In this document: one piece after another, positions 6,924 to 15,225 of the stretch
Layout: the number at the start of each line of letters is the position of its first letter
How positions within the stretch are numbered: position 1 is the first letter of the stretch
Source: Cryomorphaceae bacterium ASP10-05a
Lineage (GTDB): Bacteria > Bacteroidota > Bacteroidia > Flavobacteriales_D > Sanyastnellaceae
Direction: 5' to 3'
DNA: 32,807 bases
NCBI GenBank assembly: GCA_000981645.1
Contig: LAQC01000009.1
Coordinates: forward strand, 54,185-86,991
Made by a program: the position numbers and the translations under genes
The notes under the pieces: generated by a model
Seen by the model: the letters and a program-made list of their open reading frames with translations, nothing else
What the model was told of the DNA's origin: nothing
Database searches by the model: none

Positions 6924-8705
6924 TTAACCTCTCTGCTTATTGTTAAAATCTATTTTTCTCATTCTTAAACTCTCTGGAGTTACCTCTAGGTACTCATCAG
7001 ACTTAATGTATTCCATACACTCCTCTAAAGAGAATTTAACTGCTGGAGCTATTTTAGCACTGTTATCTGCACCAGAAGAACGCATGTTAGTTAACTGCTT
7101 TCCTTTGATTGCGTTTACGGCTAAATCATTATCTCTAGAGTGCTCTCCTATTACCTGACCGATATAAACTTGATCACCTGGCTCGATGAAGAACTTACCT
7201 CTATCCTGAAGTTTGTCTAATGCGAAAGCCAATACTTGACCAGCTACCATAGAAGTTAAAGAACCTTTATGTCTTGTGTTGATACCTTCTTTTACTGGCT
7301 TGTACTCACTGAATCTGTGATTCATTACAGCTTGACCAGAAGTAGCGGTAAGTATGTTATTTCTTAGACCGATAAGTCCTCTAGAAGGGATATCGAATTC
7401 TAAGTGAAGAATGTCACCTTTAGGCTCCATTACTAACATATCTCCTTTACGCTGAGTAACTAATTCAATAGCTTTTCCTGAAGTACCTTCTGGCACCTCT
7501 ACTATTAATGTCTCGAACGGCTCACATTTTTTACCGTCTATAGTTTTAAAGATAACTTGAGGCTTTCCTACTTGAAGCTCATATCCCTCTCTTCTCATAG
7601 TTTCTATAAGAACAGATAAATGAAGAATCCCTCTTCCGTATACATTGAAAGAATCTTCTCTAGCAGTGTCTTCTACTTTAAGCGCTAAGTTTTTCTCAGT
7701 CTCTTTATACAATCGATCTCTAAGGTGTCTGGAGGTAACGAATTTCCCTTCTTTACCGAAGAATGGAGAATTGTTAATCGTGAAAAGCATACTCATTGTA
7801 GGCTCATCAATACTAATTCTTTCTATAGCTACTGGGTTCTCAATGGAAGATAATGTATCTCCAATCTCGAAATTATCTATACCTACTATAGCGCATAGAT
7901 CACCGCTTCTAGCAGAAGTAACTTTTTCTTTCCCTAATCCTTCGAATACATAAAGTTCCTTAACTCTTACTTTCTCACTTCCTTCTTTCTTGATTAACAT
8001 CAAGTCTTGACCTTCTTTGATATCTCCTTGTTTGATTCTGCCAATAGCTAATCTTCCTTGGAACGTATTGTAATCTAAAGACGTGATCTGCATTTGAGGA
8101 TCACCTTTGATATACTCTGCTTCTGGAATTTCTGCTACGATGGCATCTAATAATGGAATGATATTATCAGTCTGGTTTTTCCAGTCAGTACTCATCCAAC
8201 CAAACTTAGAAGAACCATATAGCGCTTTGAAGTCTAGCTGGTCATCTGTAGCTTCGAGGTTGAACATGAGCTCATAAACAGATTCCTGAACTTCATCAGG
8301 TCTACAGTTCTCTTTGTCAACTTTATTTACTACAACTATAGGCTTTAGATTAAGCTCGATAGCCTTTTTCATTACGAATCTAGTTTGAGGCATAGCGCCT
8401 TCAAAAGCATCCACTAATAAAATTACACCATCTGCCATTTTTAAGACACGCTCTACTTCACCTCCGAAATCGGAGTGACCTGGAGTATCTATAATGTTAA
8501 TCTTAACATCTTTATATCTAGCAGATACATTTTTAGAAAGAATAGTAATTCCTCGTTCTCTTTCTAAATCGTTACTATCCAGAATGAGTTCAGTTGTTAC
8601 CTTTCTAGTATCCATCACTTTACATTCATGGATAATCTTATCCACTAGTGTAGTTTTACCGTGATCTACGTGAGCTATGATAGCTATATTTCTTATTGAC
8701 TGCAT
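6924..8705 (-). CDS. typA: GTP-binding protein TypA/BipA
   Basis: A 593-residue translational GTPase of the usual family length. Motifs are intact: P-loop AHVDHGKTT (11-19), RGITI (switch I, 51-55), DTPGH (73-77) and NKVD (127-130). The domain order is G domain, beta-barrel domain II, EF-G-like domains III and V, and a C-terminal domain typical of BipA. The family binds ribosomes in an EF-G-like manner and supports ribosome assembly and stress or cold adaptation. It is a single-gene unit with its own -7 element (8763-8770) and terminator. The start MQSIRNIAIIAHVDHG agrees with homologues. Nothing unusual is seen. Confidence 0.97.
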   Translation of the reverse strand: MQSIRNIAIIAHVDHGKTTLVDKIIHECKVMDTRKVTTELILDSNDLERERGITILSKNVSARYKDVKINIIDTPGHSDFGGEVERVLKMADGVILLVDAFEGAMPQTRFVMKKAIELNLKPIVVVNKVDKENCRPDEVQESVYELMFNLEATDDQLDFKALYGSSKFGWMSTDWKNQTDNIIPLLDAIVAEIPEAEYIKGDPQMQITSLDYNTFQGRLAIGRIKQGDIKEGQDLMLIKKEGSEKVRVKELYVFEGLGKEKVTSARSGDLCAIVGIDNFEIGDTLSSIENPVAIERISIDEPTMSMLFTINNSPFFGKEGKFVTSRHLRDRLYKETEKNLALKVEDTAREDSFNVYGRGILHLSVLIETMRREGYELQVGKPQVIFKTIDGKKCEPFETLIVEVPEGTSGKAIELVTQRKGDMLVMEPKGDILHLEFDIPSRGLIGLRNNILTATSGQAVMNHRFSEYKPVKEGINTRHKGSLTSMVAGQVLAFALDKLQDRGKFFIEPGDQVYIGQVIGEHSRDNDLAVNAIKGKQLTNMRSSGADNSAKIAPAVKFSLEECMEYIKSDEYLEVTPESLRMRKIDFNNKQRG

Positions 8706-8762
8706 GCAGCTTAGTATTTATGGCGTGAAATCGTGTAATGACCGCACTCTTTTTTCAGCGTG

Positions 8763-8770
8763 CAAAAGTA
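8763..8770 (-). promoter_or_regulatory. Putative -7 promoter element of typA
   Basis: The minus strand reads TACTTTTG, a full match to TAnnTTTG. The predicted start is near 8757, giving a leader of about 50 bases. No clear -33 element is seen. Confidence 0.45.
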
Positions 8771-8914
8771 GTCTAACCCTTTGAATACAGCCTATTTTAT
8801 CCGATTTATTTGTCCTTAGTGGTTTGTTCATTATATAAATATCCGTGTTAACATGAAGATTTATATCCTATTTAAACTTAAATTGTATCGCTGTAATCAT
8901 TAGTAACCTTAAAA

Positions 8915-9346
8915 ATGAAATCAATTATACTCTCTCTATCAGGTGTTATTTTACTGTGCTCTAGCTTGATATGTCAAAACTCTTCAGAGTGCTCTGCTAA
9001 CGTTAGGGCGTTAGAGAAACAAATATTACGATTAGCAGTAGAATTAGGAGATGAATCGATTCTTAACGAATTAGCTGCTATTCAAAATGAAGAATTATCA
9101 GATATTAGGATAACATTATCTGAAAATGACCCGAATCCGTATGAGGTTTCTAAAGAAATTAAATTATCTATCCCCGAATATGCGGGTGCAGTAGAAGTGG
9201 TTTTTTCTAATTCATTAGGTCAAACTTTAAAAAGGATAGACATTACAGACAGAGGTGAAACCTTGATTAAAGTTTATATGTCTGAGTATTTATTGGGTGA
9301 GTATCAGTACAAGCTGGTAGTAGACGGAAACCCGATAAAGTCATGA
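8915..9346 (+). CDS. Small secreted protein: short helix plus sorting-domain-like C-terminus
   Basis: A 143-residue protein with a signal peptide (MKSIILSLSGVILLCSSLICQ). A helical stretch (about 25-58, VRALEKQILRLAVELGDES) could form a short coiled coil. The C-terminal ~75 residues (LSENDPNPYEVSKEIKLSIP ... NSLGQTLKRIDITDRGETLI ... LGEYQYKLVVDGNPI) match the pattern of the 'LxQNxPNPF ... IPE ... G-LK ... GxYxYxLIVDGK' domain. That domain ends many Bacteroidota surface proteins, including tail-fibre-like ones, and is related to T9SS sorting domains. The protein is therefore a miniature with almost no cargo. It could be a secreted adaptor, or the remnant of a larger protein. It has its own terminator. 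Confidence 0.7.
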   Translation: MKSIILSLSGVILLCSSLICQNSSECSANVRALEKQILRLAVELGDESILNELAAIQNEELSDIRITLSENDPNPYEVSKEIKLSIPEYAGAVEVVFSNSLGQTLKRIDITDRGETLIKVYMSEYLLGEYQYKLVVDGNPIKS

Positions 9347-9388
9347 TATTCTGATATAGAAATATTCTATACAGAATTACCCTATAGA

Positions 9389-9416
9389 GAAGGCCACCAA
9401 AGTGTGGTCTTTTTTT
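9389..9416 (+). terminator. Intrinsic terminator of the small secreted-protein gene
   Basis: A 7-bp stem (AGGCCAC at 9391-9397, GTGGTCT at 9404-9410; one G-U pair) with a 6-base loop and a following run of seven T. The T-run overlaps the stop region of the convergent msrA gene (stop at 9415). The opposite strand has no T-run, so it works on the plus strand only. Confidence 0.8.
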
Positions 9417-9951
9417 ATTCTCTTATTTTTTCGGCAAACATCTTTTTAAACTTAGCAAGCTTAGGCTTAATGACCATTGTACAGTACCCTTGGTCTGGGT
9501 TGTTTTTTAGATAATCATGATGATAGTTTTCAGCTATATAAAATGTTTCAGTTGCAGATATTTCAGTAACTATGGGATTTGAATGTAGGTCAGCCTCTTC
9601 TGCTGCGTCTTTTGATTTTTGCGCTATATTTTTTTGTTCTTCTGAATGGTAGTAAATGACAGATCTATACTGCGAGCCCGAGTCTGCGCCTTGTCGGTTT
9701 AAGGTTGTAGGATCATGAGTGGCCCAAAAGACTTCTAGCAATTCGCTAAATGAAATGACAGATGAGTCATAAGTAATGCGAGCTACCTCTGCATGACCAG
9801 TGGTGCCGGAACAAATTTCTTTATAAGATGGCTCTTTGAGCTGTCCTCCAGTATAACCGCTGTTTACCTGGCTTACCCCTTTTAAGGAATCAAATACAGC
9901 TTCTACGCACCAAAAACATCCTGCTCCTAGAGTAGCTATTTCTATACTCAT
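9415..9951 (-). CDS. msrA: Peptide-methionine (S)-S-oxide reductase MsrA
   Basis: A 178-residue enzyme that reduces the S epimer of methionine sulfoxide in proteins, using thioredoxin for recycling. The catalytic motif GCFWCVEA is at 11-18 with nucleophile Cys12. YTGG and GHAEV follow, then the conserved YRSVIYYH segment and DQGYCTMVI near the C-terminus, whose Cys157 is a likely resolving cysteine. There is no signal peptide, so the protein is cytoplasmic. The length fits a stand-alone MsrA without a fused MsrB. It converges on the upstream-coordinate neighbour with 68 bases between stop codons. Confidence 0.96.
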   Translation of the reverse strand: MSIEIATLGAGCFWCVEAVFDSLKGVSQVNSGYTGGQLKEPSYKEICSGTTGHAEVARITYDSSVISFSELLEVFWATHDPTTLNRQGADSGSQYRSVIYYHSEEQKNIAQKSKDAAEEADLHSNPIVTEISATETFYIAENYHHDYLKNNPDQGYCTMVIKPKLAKFKKMFAEKIRE

Positions 9952-10126
9952 TTCTGTGATTTTAATTGTTGGTTAAAAGCACTGTCCTATGCCGAAAACA
10001 AATTCGTTTTGTGTCCTATCCTGAGAATCCCTAATGATAGACTCTCGAAGTAAATAGAACTGTAGACTGGTTTTGAAACTCCTTTAGTATCTTTATGAAT
10101 TACATCCTGACTTAAGGGGCGAGGAA

Positions 10127-10996
10127 TTATTCGAAAGTATAATCTATTGTACTCACTTTAGACACACTAAATATTCCCACTGGATCTAGCTCACTCGGGC
10201 CAGAGATTAGAGTAATATTAGAAAGCACGTTATAAGTTGGTGCAGATATAATAGCTAGTGGTCCTCCAATACCTGTTTGCTCTACGACTTGGTTCAAGTA
10301 GTTAAATACGGTCTCATCTATACTCCATAGTTCTACGTGAATGAATTCCTCAGACTGGTATATTCTGGTAAAATCATTTATGCCTTGCCTAATTGGTGGT
10401 ATAAAGATTAAACCGTCAGCTCCGTTTCCACTAAAAGCAGCATCTTGACTGATAATTAAATCGGAAGGATTGTTTTGTAACGTGTCGTTTCTTGAATACC
10501 TAGCCCAGTAGAAATCCTCTCTATCAGCGATGTCTCTAGCAAAGAATTCAGCGAAATAGCCTGCTTTAAATCCAAAAACAGCTTCTTGGAACTCAACTCC
10601 TATCGAGTCTAGAGTAGGAACAGGATTTACAGAGCTCACAGCCTCATAAGTATTGTCACCACTAATAATGGATAATTTATACTCCACTCCTTCTTCGAGG
10701 TTAATAATGGAAGGATATCTATACGCTCCATCTTCGAATGTGAATTCGTAATCAGGGTTTATTCCATCAGAGATTGAAACCATTGCATCTTCTAAGTAGT
10801 CAGCTCCTGAATCATCGAAATAATCCTGAGTTAGACTTAGTTTAATTTCTGGATTTTTATGGTCTGTTATAAATGCATCTACAGCAAACTGTGGCGAGCC
10901 ATCAGAAAGATCGACATCTACAACATCTTCACAGCTTGAGAGGAAAATCATTCCTATTACTATAATAATTAGGGTGTTAAAAATAGAACTCTTCAT
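10127..10996 (-). CDS. DUF4249 lipoprotein, partner of the TonB receptor
   Basis: A 289-residue lipoprotein. The signal MKSSIFNTLIIIVIGMIFLSSC has Cys22 followed by EDVVDVDL, which is the typical start of DUF4249 proteins. The body is beta-rich: PQFAVDAFITDHKNPEIKLSLTQ, AMVSISDG, YEFTFEDGAYRYP, and GVEYKLSIISGDNTYEAVSSVNPVPTLDSI. DUF4249 proteins are usually encoded directly after a CarboxypepD_reg/TonB-dependent receptor, as here (4 bases separate the genes). They probably act as the surface lipoprotein of that receptor, by analogy with SusD. The substrate is unknown. Family assignment is firm; function is inferred. Confidence 0.88.
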   Translation of the reverse strand: MKSSIFNTLIIIVIGMIFLSSCEDVVDVDLSDGSPQFAVDAFITDHKNPEIKLSLTQDYFDDSGADYLEDAMVSISDGINPDYEFTFEDGAYRYPSIINLEEGVEYKLSIISGDNTYEAVSSVNPVPTLDSIGVEFQEAVFGFKAGYFAEFFARDIADREDFYWARYSRNDTLQNNPSDLIISQDAAFSGNGADGLIFIPPIRQGINDFTRIYQSEEFIHVELWSIDETVFNYLNQVVEQTGIGGPLAIISAPTYNVLSNITLISGPSELDPVGIFSVSKVSTIDYTFE

Positions 10997-11000
10997 TTTC

Positions 11001-13379
11001 TTAAAAGTTGAAATTATAGGTCAGTGAAGGAATAAATGAAGCTACTACAGAATATCGAATAGCTTCGGTGGTTTGTGGTGTAACTTCATTCTGCTGGAAA
11101 TAGAACAAATAAGGGTTCTTTCGGGCATAGAGATTGTAAACAGATAGAACTACTTGACTTTTCCATTTTTTATCTGGTCTGTCTTTTCCCTCTATGATAG
11201 CTCCTACGTCAGCTCTGTGATAAGCAGGAACTCTGAATGAGTTTCTTTCATTATTAGCATTCTGTGGGATAACCCACCCTTGAATATTAATTCTGTTTGT
11301 AGGGAATGTAGAAGGTGTCCCCGAGGCATACATGAAGCTTAAGCTAAGGCTTGTTCTCTCTGATATCTTTCTATTGATATTAATATTGAAATTATGTGGT
11401 TTATCATACCTGTTTGGGAACCAGTTATTGTTGCTAATTCCATTTACTAATCTCTCAGTTTTGCTAAGCGTATAAGAAATCCAACCGGTGTAATTTCCTT
11501 TGGCTTTCTTTACATAAAATTCTATACCAAAAGCACGAGCGTCTCCGCTTAAAAGGTCAGCCTCTATAAATTCATTAATTAGAATATCTGCACCGTTTAT
11601 ATAGTCGACTACGTTTTGAGTTTCCTTGTAATATGCTTCTGCAGAGAACTGATACTCATTTGACTTAAAGTTTCTGAAGTAGCCTAGAGCTAATTGATCA
11701 GCCATAGACGGCTTAATGTTATTGGTGGATGGAGTCCAAACATCTACTGGTGAAGAGCCTACTGTGTTTGATAACAAGTGGATATATTGAGTAGTTCTAT
11801 TATAACTGGCTTTGAGGGAGCTTGTTTTAGATAGGGATAAATTAGCGGAAAATCTAGGCTCAAAATTGGAGTATGTCTGAACAGCATCCCATCTTCCAGC
11901 GCTGTTGTCTATTCCTGTGATTTCTGACTGGCCTCCTGCCGTTTCTCCTTCTTCAACTGTGTAGACACTTCTTCCCCCTAGATATTGATACAGAGAGAAC
12001 CGCAGTCCGTATTGTAGTGTTAGCCTATCAGTTACTCTCTGCTCATTTTGGATATAAGCAGCAGATTCTACAGCGTACTTTTTATCTATAGAAATATCGT
12101 TAGATTCTCCTTCACTAGCGAATGTAGCTTCTGCCGGAATAAAGTCATAGAAATTAGATGAGGCTCCCATTTTTATGGTGTTCAATTGATTGGCAAAGAA
12201 GGTTAGGTCTGCTTTTCCCTGCACACTCTGAATTCTAGAGTCTAGTTTAAATCCGTTGTCATCATCAACTTGCACATCAAATCCATATTGGTAATCCGTA
12301 TAGATTCCCGTCACGTTCATAAATACCTTATTGTTAAAAATGTGGTTCCATCTAGCTGTGGTGGTGGTGTTTCCCCATTTGAAACTAAAGAAGTCAAAGC
12401 CGATAACATCTCCTCCTTTATAGGCTGAGATGAAGAAGTTATTATTGTCGTTTAGTCTCCAGTTGACCTTTCCTGTAAGGTCATAGAAATTAAACTTAAC
12501 ATCTTGAAAATCATCTCCTAAAAAGGGTTTTGCTAGTATGTCTATGTATGATCTTCTAGCGGCTACTATAAAACTAGCCTTGTCTTTTTTAATAGGACCT
12601 TCTAGTGTTAATCTAGAGAAGATACTTCCTATACCTCCCTGACCTTGAAATTCTTTTTTGTTCCCATCTTTCATTCTTACATCTAGAATAGACGATAATC
12701 GACCTCCATACTCAGATGGGATGCCACCTTTAATGAGCTTTACATTCTTTACTACATCAGGATTAAATACTGAGAAGAAACCAAATAAGTGAGAGGAATT
12801 ATAAACTGGAGCTTCATCTATAAGAATGAGGTTTTCATCTATTCCTCCGCCTCTTACATTAAATCCAGAAGCTCCTTCACCTACTGTGGTAACTCCAGGC
12901 ATAGTTTGCACCGCTCTTATAACATCTGCCTCACCTAGTAAAGCTGGGATGGATGTAATGGTAGCTATGTCCATCTCGCTTACAGACATATCTATATCCT
13001 TCACGTTTTTGTTTTCTGCCTCACCAGTTATCAGAGCCTCATCTATATTCACCGATGAACTGGTAAGTTCCATGTCCAAAGTGAAGTTTTCAGAAACCGT
13101 AACCGTTTTCTTAAATTCATTATACCCTATAAATGAGTAGGCTATTTCATAGGTTCCAGCTGTTAATGAAATGGAATAAAAACCATATACATTCGTAGAT
13201 ACAATAACCTCAAAATCTGTTGTAGAAACCGTAGCTCCAATAAGCTCTTCTCCGTCTGCTGCATCTCTCACATAACCCGATAGGTTATATTTTTCTTGAG
13301 AGAGGAGAATTCCACTCGAAAAAATCAGAGTAAAAAGACATATTGTCTTTATTAGATTGTTCATTGTGATGATTTTCAA
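11001..13379 (-). CDS. TonB-dependent outer-membrane receptor (CarboxypepD_reg-like + plug + barrel)
   Basis: A 792-residue receptor. A signal peptide is followed at about 30-118 by a carboxypeptidase-regulatory-like domain (YNLSGYVRDAADGEELIGAT). The plug follows at about 125-240 and includes GEADVIRAVQTMPGV, GASGFNVRGGG and GGIPSEYGGRLSSILDVRMKDG. The rest is a beta-barrel ending in SLTYNFNF with terminal Phe. No SusC-type features or siderophore-specific motif can be seen. ATG codons at 13379 and 13364 (MNNLIK) are both possible; the second gives a more usual signal peptide. It is the first gene of a pair with the DUF4249 lipoprotein. A motif half-copy (GCGTTGCAA, 13399-13407) lies 20 bases upstream of the start. 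Confidence 0.93.
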   Translation of the reverse strand: MKIITMNNLIKTICLFTLIFSSGILLSQEKYNLSGYVRDAADGEELIGATVSTTDFEVIVSTNVYGFYSISLTAGTYEIAYSFIGYNEFKKTVTVSENFTLDMELTSSSVNIDEALITGEAENKNVKDIDMSVSEMDIATITSIPALLGEADVIRAVQTMPGVTTVGEGASGFNVRGGGIDENLILIDEAPVYNSSHLFGFFSVFNPDVVKNVKLIKGGIPSEYGGRLSSILDVRMKDGNKKEFQGQGGIGSIFSRLTLEGPIKKDKASFIVAARRSYIDILAKPFLGDDFQDVKFNFYDLTGKVNWRLNDNNNFFISAYKGGDVIGFDFFSFKWGNTTTTARWNHIFNNKVFMNVTGIYTDYQYGFDVQVDDDNGFKLDSRIQSVQGKADLTFFANQLNTIKMGASSNFYDFIPAEATFASEGESNDISIDKKYAVESAAYIQNEQRVTDRLTLQYGLRFSLYQYLGGRSVYTVEEGETAGGQSEITGIDNSAGRWDAVQTYSNFEPRFSANLSLSKTSSLKASYNRTTQYIHLLSNTVGSSPVDVWTPSTNNIKPSMADQLALGYFRNFKSNEYQFSAEAYYKETQNVVDYINGADILINEFIEADLLSGDARAFGIEFYVKKAKGNYTGWISYTLSKTERLVNGISNNNWFPNRYDKPHNFNININRKISERTSLSLSFMYASGTPSTFPTNRINIQGWVIPQNANNERNSFRVPAYHRADVGAIIEGKDRPDKKWKSQVVLSVYNLYARKNPYLFYFQQNEVTPQTTEAIRYSVVASFIPSLTYNFNF

Positions 13380-13398
13380 TTTGATGTGCGTTTCTTAG

Positions 13399-13407
13399 CG
13401 TTGCAAT
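13399..13407. repeat. Half-copy of the iterated palindrome (GCGTTGCAA)
   Basis: An exact 9-bp match to one side of GCGTTGCAACGC, lying 20 bases upstream of the TonB receptor start. The palindrome breaks after the ninth base. Confidence 0.6.
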
Positions 13408-13528
13408 AATCACTTGCAAAATTCATCAATTTATTCGAGGAACGTGTAACAAAACTGAATAATTAAGACTTAATAGGTGTTAAAAAATGCGATTATAGAT
13501 TAGTGGTCTTAAAATCTATATACAACAA

Positions 13529-13553
13529 AAACCGCCTTGCTTAAGGGCGGTTT
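13529..13553 (-). terminator. Intrinsic terminator of the glycosyltransferase gene
   Basis: An 8-bp GC-rich stem (AAACCGCC at 13529-13536, GGCGGTTT at 13546-13553), followed on the minus strand by TTTTTGTTG counting the last stem bases. It is 94 bases past the stop at 13647. The T-run is short, so confidence is moderate. Confidence 0.6.
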
Positions 13554-13646
13554 ATGGAAGTAATTCATCATGGATGAATCACTTCACCCTTGCTATGCTC
13601 TAAAGACTTCTATGAGCTCGAAATGGTTGCAGAAGTACAATAGAAA

Positions 13647-14351
13647 TTATGACTTTGGATGATTTATCATACTTAAATAAGACGCCTTAATCTTTCTGTG
13701 GTCCACGCCGCATCTGAATTTTAGCCATGCTAATAGGTTAGCGAGATTTATTTTAAAATAATTATTATTCTCGTATTTTCTAGCTGAGACTAGAACGTCT
13801 TTTTGAATGAGTTTATAGTTACTCCCCATTTCCTCGGCTCTTTTTATAAGGTCATATTCTTCCATTATAGACCAATCCTTATAACCGTTTAGTGCTTTGA
13901 ATAATGCCCTGGTTATAAAAATAGTTTGATCTCCTCCTCTAAAGGATAAAACATTAAACCGTGTCATCCATGAGTTAAGCTTCAAGAGCGGTCGCGTAGA
14001 ATCAAATTTAAATCGATATCCACCAATAGCCCTTTTCTCTTTTAAACTTTCTTGAATATCAGTAAACCATGTTTTGGGTGGAACTACATCAGCATGTACG
14101 AAATAGTACACTTCACCCGTAGCGTATAGCTTAGCAGCTTCATTCATTTGGGTAGCTCTACACTTTTTACTGCTGTGGTGAATTTTAACTGAGCTGTACT
14201 TTCGTACTAATTGTAAAGAGGAGTCCTCACTCCCGCCATCAGATACGATTATCTCGTGAGGTGGGAATTCTGAATTCGCAAAGAAGGAAAGTATTCGGTC
14301 TATGAACATCTCCTCATTCAGAATAGGAATTATTATTGAAATCTTATACAT
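13647..14351 (-). CDS. Family 2 glycosyltransferase, TIGR04283 type
   Basis: A 234-residue GT-A fold enzyme. SIIIPILNEEMFIDRIL opens the nucleotide-sugar fold; EIIVSDGGSEDSS, CRATQMNEAA, VYYFVHADVVPP, RGGDQTIF and IMEEYDLIKRAEEMG follow in the order of the TIGR04283 family. That family was first linked to arsenosugar biosynthesis with the radical SAM enzyme ArsS. HAD takes the place of the usual DxD metal site and GGDQ replaces the common YGDQ, both within family variation. There is no membrane segment; the protein is cytoplasmic or peripheral. No arsenosugar radical SAM gene is in the window, so the substrate is open. It is divergent from the DUF547 gene with 67 bases between starts. Confidence 0.87.
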   Translation of the reverse strand: MYKISIIIPILNEEMFIDRILSFFANSEFPPHEIIVSDGGSEDSSLQLVRKYSSVKIHHSSKKCRATQMNEAAKLYATGEVYYFVHADVVPPKTWFTDIQESLKEKRAIGGYRFKFDSTRPLLKLNSWMTRFNVLSFRGGDQTIFITRALFKALNGYKDWSIMEEYDLIKRAEEMGSNYKLIQKDVLVSARKYENNNYFKINLANLLAWLKFRCGVDHRKIKASYLSMINHPKS

Positions 14352-14394
14352 TTCAGAGACGAATTCTAATTTTAACTAATTGAGAGTTATAGGA

Positions 14395-14402
14395 CAAATT
14401 TA
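14395..14402 (-). promoter_or_regulatory. Putative -7 element of the glycosyltransferase gene
   Basis: The minus strand reads TAAATTTG, a full consensus match, with about 38 bases from the predicted start to the ATG. A weaker 7/8 match for the divergent gene, TAATTTTA, is on the plus strand at 14367-14374. Confidence 0.45.
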
Positions 14403-14418
14403 AATGTATCATTGAGAC

Positions 14419-15225
14419 ATGAAATTTCTTAATTCACTTTTCTTAATTCTTCTCCTGTCCATACTAGTGATTTCGTGTGGAAATAGAGATCCATTAGTAT
14501 ATGGGACACATTATGAATCTTCTCCTATAAGTCATGATATCTTCAATAATCTCCTAGTTGATCATGTTAGTGATTTCGGTGATGTTAATTATAAAGGTTT
14601 TATTGCTGACAGTGTTCGGTTCAATAATTACTTTGAACTTTTAGAAAACAACCATCCTAACAGAAAATGGAGTAAAAATGAGCGTTTGGCTTTTTGGATA
14701 AATGCTTATAATGCCTATACCATTCGTCTTGTCATTACTAATTACCCTGTAAAATCTATTAAAGATATAGGAGGTTCTATTTATAAAGTAAATACAGCAT
14801 GGGACATTAAGCTGATTAAAATCGGTGATGAGATTTATGATCTTAATAACATTGAGCATCAAAAAATAAGAGGTCAATTCGATGAGCCGAGAATTCACTT
14901 TGCTATAAATTGTGCAAGCGTTTCTTGTCCTAAGCTATTTAATGAAGCTTTTTATCCAGAAAGATTAGAAGAACAGCTAGAGCAGGTAACTAGGGAGTTT
15001 ATAAATGATAAGAAAAAGAATCTAATCACTTCTGAGAAAGCTACACTTTCTAAAATTTTCAGTTGGTATAGAGGAGATTTTAAGCCAGGTAATAAAAGTG
15101 TAACTGACTTTATAAATAAGTATTCGGACGTTAAACTAAACTCCGATACTGATGTGGACTATATGGATTACGACTGGAATTTAAACGATGTTCAAACAGA
15201 AATTAATAGCCCCATTTCCGAGTAA
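14419..15225 (+). CDS. DUF547 lipoprotein
   Basis: A 268-residue protein with a lipoprotein signal (MKFLNSLFLILLLSILVISC, Cys20, then GNRD). The DUF547 core is clear: NERLAFWINAYNAYTIRLV (about 85-104), YPVKSIKDIGG, NIEHQKIRGQFDEPRIHFAINCASVSCPKL (about 144-172) and FSWYRGDF. DUF547 has no firmly established activity; its conserved Asn-Ala-Tyr-Asn and Cys-Ala-Ser-Xaa-Ser-Cys-Pro motifs resemble a papain-like active site, so hydrolase activity has been suggested. The protein would be attached to a membrane facing the periplasm or cell surface. Its last 23 bases overlap the end of the convergent DUF5686 gene. Confidence 0.9.
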   Translation: MKFLNSLFLILLLSILVISCGNRDPLVYGTHYESSPISHDIFNNLLVDHVSDFGDVNYKGFIADSVRFNNYFELLENNHPNRKWSKNERLAFWINAYNAYTIRLVITNYPVKSIKDIGGSIYKVNTAWDIKLIKIGDEIYDLNNIEHQKIRGQFDEPRIHFAINCASVSCPKLFNEAFYPERLEEQLEQVTREFINDKKKNLITSEKATLSKIFSWYRGDFKPGNKSVTDFINKYSDVKLNSDTDVDYMDYDWNLNDVQTEINSPISE

